DNA of 64,000 bases from Arthrobacter beigongshangensis (GTDB lineage: Bacteria > Bacillota > Bacilli > Bacillales_A > Planococcaceae): the NCBI RefSeq assembly GCF_016820585.1, contig NZ_JADHDX010000007.1, forward strand, positions 62,001 through 126,000, read 5' to 3'. This document shows, piece by piece, positions 1 to 8,703 of the stretch (its first letter is position 1; every line of letters begins with the position of its first letter). The position numbers and the translations under genes are program-made. The notes under the pieces were generated by a model. The model was not told the origin of the DNA, made no database searches, and saw only the letters and a program-made list of their open reading frames with translations.

Positions 1-47
1 TACTGGCTCTATCATAGCATACGATTTCGGTAGAGACTGCTCTCGTT

Positions 48-150
48 GTTGGACACTTTGGCGAAATGGTTGGAGACTTCCTCAATTTTGTTGGACATTT
101 TACACGCTTTGTTGGAGGCTTTGACGATTTCGTTGGACACTTTTCCCACC
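48..150. repeat. Array A: five 21-bp tandem units
   Basis: Five head-to-tail units start at 48, 69, 90, 111 and 132, each exactly 21 bp apart. Each unit begins GTTGGA(C/G)(A/G)CTTT and ends in about 10 variable bases. The array lies just beyond the hutH terminator. It is read in one frame as a heptapeptide repeat, but no ribosome binding site or gene-like flank supports translation. It belongs to the same 21-bp style as arrays B to E. Function unknown. Confidence 0.8.
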
Positions 151-170
151 ATAAAACACACTGGACATCA

Positions 171-202
171 AAAAAGCCGAATTCAAAAAGAATTCGGCTT
201 TT
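171..202 (-). terminator. Intrinsic terminator of hutH
   Basis: Perfect stem AAAAGCCGAATTC / GAATTCGGCTTTT with a 5-nt A loop. A run of A on the left gives the U-tract for minus-strand transcripts. It lies 6 bp beyond the hutH stop codon and could also work in the plus direction. Confidence 0.9.
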
Positions 203-208
203 CTGCCT

Positions 209-1687
209 TCACTCCACCAAAAACTGTGCTAGCTTTTCGATATCCGGTGTGAAAATACGGTCTTCTTCAATTGGTCGAACGATGGCCATTAATTGTTCAA
301 ACTTCACACGGGTTCTCGGTGCCATCTGTTCAGCACCTCGAATCGAACAGCCCGTCAACGCACATAGCGCTTCAATCGCCAAAACATGTCGCGCATTTTT
401 AATAATTGCATAGACATGCCTAGCGCCAATTGTCCCCATTGACACATGATCTTCCTGATTGCCTGATGATGGAATCGAGTCAACAGACGCCGGGTGTGCG
501 AGGGTTTTATTTTCCGACACGAGGCTTGCTGCTGAATATTGCAAAATCATAGCGCCTGATTGCAAGCCAGGTTCTGGGCTCAAAAACGGAGGCAATCCTT
601 CATTTAACTGCGGATTTACCAATCGTTCAATACGCCGTTCCGAAATATTTGCCAGCTCCGCCACACCGAGCTTCAGAAAATCCATAGCAAACGCAATTGG
701 CTGCCCATGAAAATTACCGCCAGATACAACCGTATCCCCATCATCGAAAATAAGCGGATTGTCCGTTGCTGCATTCATTTCAATCTCTAATTTCTCTTTC
801 ACATAACCAAGCACCTGCCAGCTGGCACCATGGACTTGTGGAATACAACGAATTGAATACGCATCTTGCACGCGCTTTTCTCCTTGAACAGTCGTCAGCT
901 GGCTTCCCGCTAACCATTTCAGCATCCGGGTCGCCACGTCCACTTGTTCTGAATAGCCACGTGCCTCATGAATCGCTGGATGAAAAGCATCCGTAATTCC
1001 ATGTAGCGCCTCCATCGTCATCGCCGCAATCCACTCACTATTGTAAGCCAACGACTCCGCCTCCAAATAATTGACCACGCCTTGTGCCGTCATCGCCTGC
1101 GTTCCATTAATGAGCGCAAGACCTTCTTTCGCCTCCAACACAATCGGAGCAAGACCATGCTCCTGCCAAACAGCCGCTGACGGAACTTGCCTTCCTTCTT
1201 GCCAGACAAATCCTTCTCCCAGTAAAACAAGGGCCAAATGCGACAATGGTGCAAGATCGCCCGATGCCCCAAGTGACCCTTGTTGCGGAATCACCGGATG
1301 AATCTGGTTATTGACCATATACGCAAAACGCTCCAACACTTCTACACGAATACCTGAAAAGCCCTTCAGTAACGCATTCAACCGCAGCACTACCATCGCC
1401 CGTGAAACCATTTCAGGAAATGGCTCTCCAACACCGCATGAATGCGAGCGAATTAGATGCAATTGCAAAGCCTTCGTATCCTTCTCATCAATTTTCACAT
1501 CACTAAACTTGCCAAATCCCGTATTAATGCCGTAAACAGTCCGTTCTTCTTGCACGATTCTCTCCACTGCAGCACGACTTTTTCGCACTCGGACCAATGC
1601 TTCTTCATCCAATGAAACCTGGGACATCCTATATAAAATAGCTTTCATCTCATCCAAACGAAGAGAGGAACCTGTTAATGTAATCAT
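209..1687 (-). CDS. hutH: Histidine ammonia-lyase
   Basis: Catalyses the first step of histidine degradation, L-histidine to urocanate plus ammonia, in the cytoplasm. The product is about 492 residues, the usual length for the family. The Ala-Ser-Gly triad that cyclises to the MIO cofactor is present in [12 protein letters not shown] (about residues 138-149), as is the N-terminal [10 protein letters not shown] motif. An ATG 9 bp further upstream is in frame, but the AAAGG ribosome binding site is spaced correctly only for the ATG at 1687. It is the last gene of a hutU-hutI-hutH unit. It is separated from hutI by copy 1 of an interspersed structured element and followed by a clean terminator. 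No hutP or hutG is visible in the window. Confidence 0.95.
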   Translation of the reverse strand: MITLTGSSLRLDEMKAILYRMSQVSLDEEALVRVRKSRAAVERIVQEERTVYGINTGFGKFSDVKIDEKDTKALQLHLIRSHSCGVGEPFPEMVSRAMVVLRLNALLKGFSGIRVEVLERFAYMVNNQIHPVIPQQGSLGASGDLAPLSHLALVLLGEGFVWQEGRQVPSAAVWQEHGLAPIVLEAKEGLALINGTQAMTAQGVVNYLEAESLAYNSEWIAAMTMEALHGITDAFHPAIHEARGYSEQVDVATRMLKWLAGSQLTTVQGEKRVQDAYSIRCIPQVHGASWQVLGYVKEKLEIEMNAATDNPLIFDDGDTVVSGGNFHGQPIAFAMDFLKLGVAELANISERRIERLVNPQLNEGLPPFLSPEPGLQSGAMILQYSAASLVSENKTLAHPASVDSIPSSGNQEDHVSMGTIGARHVYAIIKNARHVLAIEALCALTGCSIRGAEQMAPRTRVKFEQLMAIVRPIEEDRIFTPDIEKLAQFLVE

Positions 1688-1712
1688 AGCAACCATCCTT
1701 TATTCCTTAATC

Positions 1713-1891
1713 AATTACGCCAAGGCGTAGTTGCGTCCAAATTTCGAATTGTGCCTGCAGGATGCAGGTATGCGACCGTTGCCGCAGGACGTCGCGAACT
1801 TAGACTGCCTTCCTTAACTCCCCTCGTAATTTGTGACATCCGCCGGAGGCTTAGGTCAACAAGGATCGAACTATATCCTTGTTGACCTAAG
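1713..1891 (-). repeat. Interspersed structured element, copy 1
   Basis: Lies between hutI and hutH. Read in the direction of the hut operon it has: a long perfect hairpin (arms 1850-1866 and 1875-1891, stem CTTAGGTCAACAAGGAT); the conserved core GCCTCCGGCGGATGTCAC; an internal stem CAAATTTCGA / TCGTAATTTG (one mismatch); GACGCAA; and a short palindrome TACGCC-AA-GGCGTA (1716-1729) ending about 26 bp before the hutH start. The long hairpin overlaps the last codons and stop of hutI. The stems differ in sequence from copies 2 to 4 but remain self-complementary. Confidence 0.8.
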
Positions 1892-3152
1892 AGCGATCGA
1901 TGACTTTGACACCTTTTTTCCATACAGATCTAACATGATTGACGCCAAATAAATACTGTAGTTCCTGATAGTTAGCAATATCCCACAACACGATATCCCC
2001 TTGTTTGCCTGGCTCAATCGACCCTACTTTGTCTTCCATCTGAATGGCACATGCCGCATTATACGTCGCAGCCGTCAAAGCCTCTGATGGCGTCAAGCGC
2101 ATTGATATACATGCCAAATTCATCACCAATGGCATGGATGTTGTTGGGGATGAACCGGGATTACAATCTGTTGAAATCGCAACAGGTACGCCCCCATCAA
2201 TCATTTTTCGTCCTTCTGCCGCCTGTTCTCTCAAAAAAAGTGCAGTCGCTGGCAATAAACAAGCAATCGTCCCCGCTTTAGCCATCGCCGCAATTCCTTC
2301 ATCAGAAGCTTTCAATAAATGCTCTGCTGAAATCGCTCCCACTTTAGCCGCTAATTCTGCCCCGCCATATGGTTCGATTTCATCCGCATGGATTTTGGGT
2401 ATGAGTCCGTATTTTTTACCTGCTTCTAAAATACGTTCCGACTGTTCAGGCGTAAAAACACCAACTTCGCAGAACACATCATTGAAAACCGCAAGTTTTT
2501 CATTGGAGACGGCTGGTAGCATTTCATTGATAATATAATCGACATACTCCTCTTCGCGCCCCTTGTACTCTGTCGGAACAGCGTGCGCTCCCATGAATGT
2601 TGGGATGATATCAATGGGATGCTCCGCCTGCAATCGTTTCATGACACGTAGCTGCTTCAACTCCGTTTCTAGATTGAGCCCATAGCCACTTTTCCCTTCA
2701 ACTGTCGTGACGCCATGTTGCAAAAAGGAATCCAGTCGGCGCTTCGTTTGCTGCACCAACTCCTCTTCCTTTGCTTCTCGCGTCATCGTTGTCGTTGCGT
2801 GAATCCCCCCGCCAGCGTTCATAATTTCCATATATGTCGCGCCTTGAAGCCGCCTTTCAAATTCGCGTTCGCGACTGCCCCCATAAGCGACATGCGTGTG
2901 CGGATCCACAAGTCCTGGTGTAACCAAATGACCTTTTGCATCTGTAATCACCGCTTCATGTGCACGGTCTTTGAACTGCTCTTCAAGCTGTCGCGTTGTC
3001 CCAACTGCTTGAATAATGCCATCCTCAATCCAAACACTGCCATCTCTAATAATTGAAATATTGTTCATGTCATCTTTTATTCGCGGTCCCTTGCTCGGTT
3101 GAGCTAATGTCGCGAGTTGGGATGCATGTTTAATCCAAACGATATTTGTCAT
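1887..3152 (-). CDS. hutI: Imidazolonepropionase
   Basis: Hydrolyses 4-imidazolone-5-propionate to N-formimino-L-glutamate, the third step of histidine degradation. It is a 421-residue amidohydrolase-superfamily enzyme of normal length. Metal and substrate motifs are visible: HTH at residues 85-87 in [25 protein letters not shown] from residue 255, His278 in SAEHLL, and Asp329 in STDCNPGSS. Its ATG overlaps the hutU stop by 4 bp (ATGA), so the two genes are translationally coupled. The stop codon is embedded in the long hairpin of element copy 1. Confidence 0.96.
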   Translation of the reverse strand: MTNIVWIKHASQLATLAQPSKGPRIKDDMNNISIIRDGSVWIEDGIIQAVGTTRQLEEQFKDRAHEAVITDAKGHLVTPGLVDPHTHVAYGGSREREFERRLQGATYMEIMNAGGGIHATTTMTREAKEEELVQQTKRRLDSFLQHGVTTVEGKSGYGLNLETELKQLRVMKRLQAEHPIDIIPTFMGAHAVPTEYKGREEEYVDYIINEMLPAVSNEKLAVFNDVFCEVGVFTPEQSERILEAGKKYGLIPKIHADEIEPYGGAELAAKVGAISAEHLLKASDEGIAAMAKAGTIACLLPATALFLREQAAEGRKMIDGGVPVAISTDCNPGSSPTTSMPLVMNLACISMRLTPSEALTAATYNAACAIQMEDKVGSIEPGKQGDIVLWDIANYQELQYLFGVNHVRSVWKKGVKVIDRS

Positions 3153-4825
3153 TCTTGAATCTCCCCTTTTGCCATCATCGGAATATTGACTCCCTTTTCC
3201 CGGGCTGTTTTCTCGGCAAGTTCATAACCAGCATCCACATGCCGAACAATGCCCATACCGGGATCCGTCGTTAAAACTCGTTCGATTCGAGCTTCTGCCT
3301 CTTTCGTACCATCCGCAACAATCACCATTCCTGCGTGAATGGAGTAGCCCATTCCGACACCACCCCCATGATGAACGGAAACCCACGTCGCGCCTCCAAC
3401 TGCATTGATCATTGCATTCAAAATCGGCCAATCTGCTACAGCATCCGAACCATCCTTCATTGCCTCTGTTTCACGGTTTGGTGATGCCACTGAGCCAGAA
3501 TCGAGATGATCCCGCCCAATTACGATAGGTGCTTTTAACTCACCCGAAGCGACCATATCATTAATAATTTTCCCAAATCGCGCGCGTTCCCCATAGCCAA
3601 GCCAGCAAATGCGCGACGGCAATCCTTGGAACTGGATTTTGTCTTGCGCCATTCGAATCCAATTGCATAAATGCGTATTGTAGCTAAATTCCCGTAAAAT
3701 CACTTCATCCGTTTTATAAATATCTTCCGGATCTCCTGACAATGCCACCCAGCGAAACGGACCTTTGCCCTCGCAAAACTGCGGACGAATATACGCAGGC
3801 ACAAATCCAGGGAAATCAAATGCGCGTGTAACGCCTTCATCTTTCGCTACTTGGCGGATGTTGTTGCCATAATCGAATGTAATTGCGCCTTTATCCATCA
3901 TGTCAATCATGGCTTCGACATGTGTAGCCATTGATGCTTTCGAGCGTTTCACATAGTCCTCTGGATTGGCAGAACGTAGTACCGCCGCTTCCCCAAGTGA
4001 CATGCCTGTTGGAATATAGCCATTCAATGGATCATGCGCTGATGTTTGGTCCGTTAACACATCTGGAATAAACCCACGAGCAATCATAGCAGGCAACACT
4101 TCAGCCGCATTGCCAAGAAGTCCAATCGACAGTGCTTCACCCTTGGATTTCGCTTCCTTCGCCAAACGAATAGCTTCATCTAAAGAAGCTGTTTTGACAT
4201 CGGTATAACGCGTTTCAATCCGTCGATCAATACGTGTTTCATCGACCTCAATACCAATACAAACACCGCCAGCCATTGTCACCGCCAATGGTTGGGCACC
4301 ACCCATGCCGCCAAGTCCAGCTGTTAATGTAATGGTCCCTTTCAGTGATTCACCAAAATGCTGCTTCGCCAGCTCCGCAAATGTTTCATATGTCCCTTGC
4401 ACGATTCCTTGCGAACCGATGTAAATCCAACTGCCCGCCGTCATTTGCCCGTACATCATTAATCCTTTTTTATCGAGCTCGTGGAAATGCTCCCAATTGG
4501 CATAGGCCGGAACTAAATTCGAGTTGGCAATCAATACTTTTGGTGCGTCTGTATGTGACTTGAATATCGCAACCGGTTTTCCCGATTGCACAAGTAAGGT
4601 TTCATCATTTTCAAGTTCCTTCAACGAGCGAACAATGGCGTCAAACGACTCCCAATTGCGCGCTGCCTTGCCGATTCCCCCGTACACTACCAACTCATCC
4701 GGATGCTCTGCCACTTCCGCGTCCAAGTTATTCATCAGCATACGAAGTGCCGCCTCTTGCTGCCAACCTTTCGTATTTAACTCCGTCCCCCGATAACGAA
4801 TTACCCGTTCAGCTGCTTTTCCCAT
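3149..4825 (-). CDS. hutU: Urocanate hydratase
   Basis: Converts urocanate to 4-imidazolone-5-propionate using a tightly bound NAD+ as electrophile; second step of histidine breakdown. The 558 residues match the family length. The glycine-rich NAD-binding motif [10 protein letters not shown] lies at residues 170-179. The start ATG is preceded by AGGAGGG at the right distance. It is the first gene of the hutU-hutI-hutH unit. A cre-like site lies about 40 bp upstream, which fits CcpA-mediated catabolite repression. The order hutU-I-H differs from the hutP-H-U-I-G-M order of Bacillus subtilis. Confidence 0.96.
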   Translation of the reverse strand: MGKAAERVIRYRGTELNTKGWQQEAALRMLMNNLDAEVAEHPDELVVYGGIGKAARNWESFDAIVRSLKELENDETLLVQSGKPVAIFKSHTDAPKVLIANSNLVPAYANWEHFHELDKKGLMMYGQMTAGSWIYIGSQGIVQGTYETFAELAKQHFGESLKGTITLTAGLGGMGGAQPLAVTMAGGVCIGIEVDETRIDRRIETRYTDVKTASLDEAIRLAKEAKSKGEALSIGLLGNAAEVLPAMIARGFIPDVLTDQTSAHDPLNGYIPTGMSLGEAAVLRSANPEDYVKRSKASMATHVEAMIDMMDKGAITFDYGNNIRQVAKDEGVTRAFDFPGFVPAYIRPQFCEGKGPFRWVALSGDPEDIYKTDEVILREFSYNTHLCNWIRMAQDKIQFQGLPSRICWLGYGERARFGKIINDMVASGELKAPIVIGRDHLDSGSVASPNRETEAMKDGSDAVADWPILNAMINAVGGATWVSVHHGGGVGMGYSIHAGMVIVADGTKEAEARIERVLTTDPGMGIVRHVDAGYELAEKTAREKGVNIPMMAKGEIQE

Positions 4826-4864
4826 TAGGATTCCCTCCTGACTAATCTACTATTATCGTACACG

Positions 4865-4879
4865 ATGTAAGCGCTTTAT
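4865..4879. promoter_or_regulatory. cre-like catabolite repression site upstream of hutU
   Basis: ATGTAAGCGCTTTAT matches the CcpA consensus WTGNAANCGNWNNCW at all but one defined position. It sits 40-54 bp before the hutU start. Catabolite repression of hut is well known in Bacillus, so the context fits; binding is inferred. Confidence 0.6.
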
Positions 4880-5009
4880 TGTACGGTATTCAGAAAGTTT
4901 AGTCTGTGGTAACGTGATGCTGTTGTAGTGGGGTAAAGTGGTAAAGTTTAGATATAATCGAAATAAAGGATTACATTAGATAGGGCTTGGGACTAGCCGG
5001 GGGGAAGGA

Positions 5010-5192
5010 ACTGAACTATCTCGTGGAAACTGGACTACCTATTTTGCAAGCTGAGCTACCCAGACAAGAAACTCGACTACGCATTATGAAAACTGGACTA
5101 CCTCGGGGAAACTAGACTACCTATTTTGCAAACTGAGCTACCTAAACAAGAAACTCGACTACCAATCAGCCAAACTGGATTACCATACAAAA
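5010..5192. repeat. Array B: nine units with an 82-bp higher-order period
   Basis: Units start at 5010, 5029, 5050, 5071, 5092, 5111, 5132, 5153 and 5174. The core is ACTSRRCTAC(C/G) (typical ACTGGACTACC), followed by 8-10 variable bases. Spacings are 19,21,21,21,19,21,21,21, so blocks 5029-5110 and 5111-5192 form an 82-bp repeat whose tails also match (TATTTTGCAA, then AGACAAGAA / AAACAAGAA). The array lies between the hutU regulatory region and the terminator of the anti-sigma gene. The core is the same as in array D, 20 kb away. Confidence 0.9.
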
Positions 5193-5229
5193 AAGTTCCA
5201 CAGCAGTCTACACTACCACGGAACTTTTT
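5189..5229 (-). terminator. Terminator of the sigma/anti-sigma operon
   Basis: Arms AAAAAGTTCC and GGAACTTTTT flank a 20-nt loop, directly beyond the stop at 5232. The A-tract on the left gives a U-run on the minus strand. The array B repeats begin immediately after it. Confidence 0.8.
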
Positions 5230-5231
5230 CA

Positions 5232-6566
5232 TCACTTAATTTTGATTTTCACATCTTTTTCTATATAAGAAGGATATCCGGCTATTACAAACTTCACTGG
5301 ACTTTTGTATGACTCTTTAGGCATTTCCATAACTAGTGTGGATTCCAGTTCCCCGTTTGGCCCCCCACTCCTAGACGGAAAATAGAAATAGCCATTATTT
5401 GCATCGTAAAAGTCTGAGCTAAATGGGTAATGGTTGAAATTTTCTTCACCACGGAAATCGATACTGATGTGATTGTCTAGCATAGTCAAATTGCTGAATC
5501 TAGCATCCTTTGGCTGTTGAAGTATTTGTATTCTATCCGTATCAATTACCAGAAATGCCTCTTCCTTTTCCAACGCCATCAATTTACCGAATTTCAAATA
5601 AAGCTGTTTCGGCTTTTCAAAATAGTTGCTTTGTAAATAGTAAATAACGACATTCGGTTTTTCTCCATCTGAACTTGCAGTTGTCCCATTTGCGATTGAA
5701 CTCCATACTTTTCCTTTTTCATTTACAATTTGGAGATCCTCAAATCTAAAAATCTTCATCGTATTTTCGGGGTCAAATCTCACCTGAATTGCTGTTCTAA
5801 CTGGACTAATTGTGACTTCTTCAATCGTCAGGGATTGCCCATTTACATTAACTTCTTCATTCAGTACGTATCTCTTACTCTCCACGTCATTCATTTTAAT
5901 CGTAAATGGCAGTTTAATCACTTCAGTTTCCCCGTTACCACCGTTAATTTCAAATTCTAATATTACGTTTTTCGTTGATAGCGGTTCCTGAAAATCGATT
6001 TCGAGTGAATTAGTAGAAACCATACTATCATGGAAATTAACTGCGTAGTTTTGGGAAATTCCTCCCCATTTCAAATCTTCTCCATTTGCCCCCTTAATTC
6101 GAACATGATTAATGAAATCACTTTTATGATTTTCCTTGAATTTAATAGTATAGAATAACACAAGGTTCATTTTGTCGGCTATGATGCCATCGACAATCAC
6201 TTTAACACCAGATGATTCGCCCGACACACCGATTTCCTGATAGTGATTGTTGTCAATTGCCGACTGCAGCCCTTTATTATCCTGAATAAGCGCAACAATC
6301 TTCTCCATCCCCGGTATCGAGGCAACCACATTCGCAAAAGCTGGGGAGACTCGAATTGATGTAGCGAATGCAATAAGCAAAATCGCCGCTACAACCGCCG
6401 CCCACACACCACGTTTAATAACAGGACGTTTTTTCAACGGCTTCGCAACCTGCTGAGCACGTTGTAAACCTTGTCGAATCGCTACTTCAAGCTCATCTTC
6501 TGGTACACCAGCGTTTTCAATTTCTACTTTCCATTTCCTTAACTTATCTTCCTCATCCTTAAACAC
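5232..6566 (-). CDS. DUF4179-type anti-sigma factor
   Basis: A 444-residue single-pass membrane protein. Residues 1-52 are a charged cytoplasmic segment suited to binding a sigma factor, 53-70 form the membrane helix (AAVVAAILLIAFATS), and the remaining 370 residues are extracytoplasmic with a DUF4179-like beginning (VSPAFANVVASIPGME). It starts with GTG, overlaps the sigma gene's stop by 8 bp and has its ribosome binding site inside that gene. This coupling is typical of ECF sigma/anti-sigma pairs and supports the role. The signal sensed is unknown. The assignment rests on topology and neighbour rather than on catalytic residues. Confidence 0.85.
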   Translation of the reverse strand: MFKDEEDKLRKWKVEIENAGVPEDELEVAIRQGLQRAQQVAKPLKKRPVIKRGVWAAVVAAILLIAFATSIRVSPAFANVVASIPGMEKIVALIQDNKGLQSAIDNNHYQEIGVSGESSGVKVIVDGIIADKMNLVLFYTIKFKENHKSDFINHVRIKGANGEDLKWGGISQNYAVNFHDSMVSTNSLEIDFQEPLSTKNVILEFEINGGNGETEVIKLPFTIKMNDVESKRYVLNEEVNVNGQSLTIEEVTISPVRTAIQVRFDPENTMKIFRFEDLQIVNEKGKVWSSIANGTTASSDGEKPNVVIYYLQSNYFEKPKQLYLKFGKLMALEKEEAFLVIDTDRIQILQQPKDARFSNLTMLDNHISIDFRGEENFNHYPFSSDFYDANNGYFYFPSRSGGPNGELESTLVMEMPKESYKSPVKFVIAGYPSYIEKDVKIKIK

Positions 6567-7080
6567 GGCGGATCTCCCCTTTCTCCACGATGAATGAACG
6601 AAGTAACTTAAGCGCCTTATACAGTCTCGTTTTGACTGTACCTTCTGGAGTTGCAGTCATTTCAGCAATTTCTTTAATTTTGACATCCTGTAAATATTTT
6701 AAATGGATAAGTTCACGTTGGTCGTCGGTTAATTGCCTAAGTGCTTCTTCTACCTCAAGATAGGTATAATCTTCACTAATGCCTTGCTGCATGATAAAAT
6801 CCTCATCTAAAAGAAGACGCTTTTGTTTGTACAAAACATCGCGGCAATAATTCATCATGATACGGATAAGCCATGTCTTCGCATATTCCGGCTTTCTTAA
6901 TGAATGGATTTTTTCATATGCACGAAACGTCACTTCTTGAACGGCTTCCAATGCATCCTCATTATTCTTCAAATAAGCAAGCGCTGTTCGATAAAGTGCC
7001 TCTTTATGTGTCAGCATCAGTGATAGAAATGCATCGTCATCTCCCACAATCGCCTTCTCCACCAATTCTTTGTCTGTCAA
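6559..7080 (-). CDS. ECF RNA polymerase sigma factor
   Basis: A 173-residue group-4 sigma factor. Region 2 covers roughly residues 10-80 (core-binding ALEAVQEVTFRAYEKI and -10-recognition segment TWLIRIMMNYCRD). Region 4 covers 110-160 with the helix-turn-helix IKEIAEMTATPEGTVKTRL that reads the -35 box. The start is TTG, chosen because GAGGTGGGG lies 5 bp upstream; no better ATG exists. It is co-transcribed with the overlapping DUF4179 membrane anti-sigma. Its regulon and signal cannot be read from the sequence. Element copy 2 lies upstream in the leader direction. Confidence 0.92.
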   Translation of the reverse strand: MTDKELVEKAIVGDDDAFLSLMLTHKEALYRTALAYLKNNEDALEAVQEVTFRAYEKIHSLRKPEYAKTWLIRIMMNYCRDVLYKQKRLLLDEDFIMQQGISEDYTYLEVEEALRQLTDDQRELIHLKYLQDVKIKEIAEMTATPEGTVKTRLYKALKLLRSFIVEKGEIRRV

Positions 7081-7159
7081 AACCCCACCTCATTTCATGT
7101 TATCCATTAGACCTGCGAAACTTGAAAAAGTTTGCGTAAAAATTTGCCGAATAAAGATC

Positions 7160-7357
7160 AAATACGGCAAGGCGTATTTGCGTCCAGATTTTGAATTGAG
7201 CTTGAGGTCTACAGGATGTAGGTCATGCAGTCGTTGCGACAGGACGTCGCGAACTTAGACTGCCCTCCTTAAATTAACTCCTTTCAAAATCTGTGACATC
7301 CGCCGGAGGCTTAATTTTATCTAGCAGGGGGTTAAATCCCTGCTAGATAAAATTAAA
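7160..7357 (-). repeat. Interspersed structured element, copy 2
   Basis: Read on the minus strand: a perfect long hairpin with 19-bp arms (7311-7329 and 7338-7356), core GCCTCCGGCGGATGTCAC, internal stem CAGATTTTGAA / TTCAAAATCTG, conserved GACGTCCTGTCGCAACG, GACGCAA, and the short palindrome AAATACG..CGTATTT (7160-7179). It is oriented towards the sigma gene, whose start is 80 bp further on. It faces copy 3 across the repeat-protein gene. Confidence 0.8.
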
Positions 7358-7419
7358 GTCCATTCCATTTCACCCATTGTCGCATAGACTAGATGGAATC
7401 ACTTGGAAGGAGTGAAAAA

Positions 7420-8262
7420 ATGGTTAACATGCAGCCGGATAATCAAGGCGGACAACAATGGTCGCCACGATTACCTGAGGGATATGAGGAAAGAAATGTC
7501 CAAAGTATGCCAAGTTATGGAGCTGGCAACCAGATGATGGGCTACGGAATGCCGGGTTTCCCTCCCCAGCAAGGGATGATGGGCTACGACATGCAAGGGT
7601 TTTCTCCTCAGCAAGGGATGATGGGCTACGATATGCAAGGGTTCTCTCCACAGCAAGAGACGATGGGCTACGATATGCAAGGGTTCTCTCCTCAGCAAGG
7701 GATGATGGGCTACGATATGCAAGGGTTCTCTCCTCAGCAAGGGATGATGGGCTACGATATGCAAGATCTCTCGCTAGAACAAGACATGGCGGGACACAAT
7801 ATGTTGGCATTCGCACCAGGGTCTCGTATGCCCGGATACGGTCCGTCAGGCCGACCGCCAAATCAAGGGATGCCAGGTTTCGGACCTCCAGGATTTCCAC
7901 CTAACCAAGGTCCTCCAGGTTTCGGACCTCCGGGACGTCCACCTAACCAAGACCCACCAGGGTTTGGACCTCCAGGACGTCCGCCAGGTCAATCACCTGG
8001 CCAACAAGGTCCAACATCACCACCACCGAACACCATCCCTGCTTATCCGACTACACAGACATTCGCAGTAGATCCAGGGGCTATTCGTGGTTGCCTCTAT
8101 CGCCAGACATACGTTTGGTTATCAAGAAGACAAGGTTTTTGGTTCTTTCCAGTCTTTGTTGGGCGAACTTCCGTGGCAGGTTACAGATGGCGCAATCGTC
8201 AAAGAAGATGGGAGTATACGGGGATTAGCTTGAGTCAAATTGATCGGTTCACCTGTTTCTAA
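7420..8262 (+). CDS. Gly/Pro/Met-rich 14-residue-repeat protein with Cys-bracketed C-terminal domain
   Basis: A 280-residue protein of unknown function. The start at 7420 is set by GGAAGGAG eight bases upstream; an in-frame ATG at 7393 lacks a ribosome binding site. After a short polar N-terminus come 11 tandem 14-residue repeats (about residues 38-191). The consensus is GMMGYDMQGFSPQQ in the first half, drifting to GPPGFGPPGRPPNQ in the second. A basic, aromatic C-terminal domain of about 60 residues begins CLYRQTYVWL and ends RFTCF. There is no signal peptide or membrane helix. The composition suggests a surface, spore-coat or matrix-associated protein, but that is inference. The gene is flanked by inverted copies 2 and 3 of the structured element. 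Confidence 0.75.
   Translation: MVNMQPDNQGGQQWSPRLPEGYEERNVQSMPSYGAGNQMMGYGMPGFPPQQGMMGYDMQGFSPQQGMMGYDMQGFSPQQETMGYDMQGFSPQQGMMGYDMQGFSPQQGMMGYDMQDLSLEQDMAGHNMLAFAPGSRMPGYGPSGRPPNQGMPGFGPPGFPPNQGPPGFGPPGRPPNQDPPGFGPPGRPPGQSPGQQGPTSPPPNTIPAYPTTQTFAVDPGAIRGCLYRQTYVWLSRRQGFWFFPVFVGRTSVAGYRWRNRQRRWEYTGISLSQIDRFTCF
7531..7992 (+). repeat. 42-bp tandem repeat inside the coding region (11 units)
   Basis: Eleven in-frame units of exactly 42 bp encode the 14-residue repeats. Units 2-6 are nearly identical at DNA level, whereas units 7-11 have diverged. This suggests recent amplification of the 5' half by slippage or unequal recombination and makes copy number likely to vary between strains. Confidence 0.9.
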
Positions 8263-8537
8263 CATAATTCAGCATTCAACTCCACCTCTAATTAAGTAAA
8301 GGAATGTATGCTGAATATGTTATAAAATTCAGTTAAGGATCAAACTACCGCTGAATTATGTTAAGCCTCCGGCGGATGTCACAGATTTTGAAGGGAATTA
8401 ATGTAGGCAGTCTAAGTGCGCGACGTCCTGTCGCAACAAAGAGGGATGCAGTTCAATCCCTCTCCACTGCATGACCTACTTCCTGTAGGCCTCAAGCGCA
8501 ATTCAAAATCTGGACGCAATCATGCCGAGGCATGATT
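8261..8537 (+). repeat. Interspersed structured element, copy 3
   Basis: Inverted relative to copy 2. The long stem arms are AACATAATTCAGC (8261-8273, overlapping the stop codon of the preceding gene) and GCTGAATTATGTT (8350-8362), with an enlarged 76-nt loop. The core GCCTCCGGCGGATGTCACAG, the internal stem CAGATTTTGAA / TTCAAAATCTGG, GACGCAA and the palindrome AATCATGCC-GA-GGCATGATT (8518-8537) follow. It also carries an extra local hairpin near 8440-8470. It lies in the 3' region of the repeat-protein gene, before a terminator. Confidence 0.8.
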
Positions 8538-8543
8538 GATCAT

Positions 8544-8588
8544 ATAAAAGAAGCAATCCCCTCATTCCGAGGGAATTGCTTCTTTTAT
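8544..8588 (+). terminator. Terminator after the repeat-protein gene
   Basis: Arms ATAAAAGAAGCAAT(c)CCCTC and GAGGG(a)ATTGCTTCTTTTAT enclose a short loop, with T-rich sequence following. It would end transcripts that read through element copy 3. Confidence 0.85.
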
Positions 8589-8703
8589 TATTGCCTATCA
8601 AGAATAAATAGTAATCGATGTACGTGCATACCCACTATAAAAAATGGACAAGATTACTCTGTACAAACATGCACATTATCACATAGGAAATATGGGTGGT
8701 CAG

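Noticed and set aside
2044..2538. Plus-strand frame of 164 codons
   Set aside because: Shadow of hutI on the opposite strand.
7424..7900. Antisense open frames of 158 and 97 codons across the repeat-protein gene
   Set aside because: They mirror the 42-bp repeat on the other strand; no ribosome binding site, and the sense frame has a strong one.
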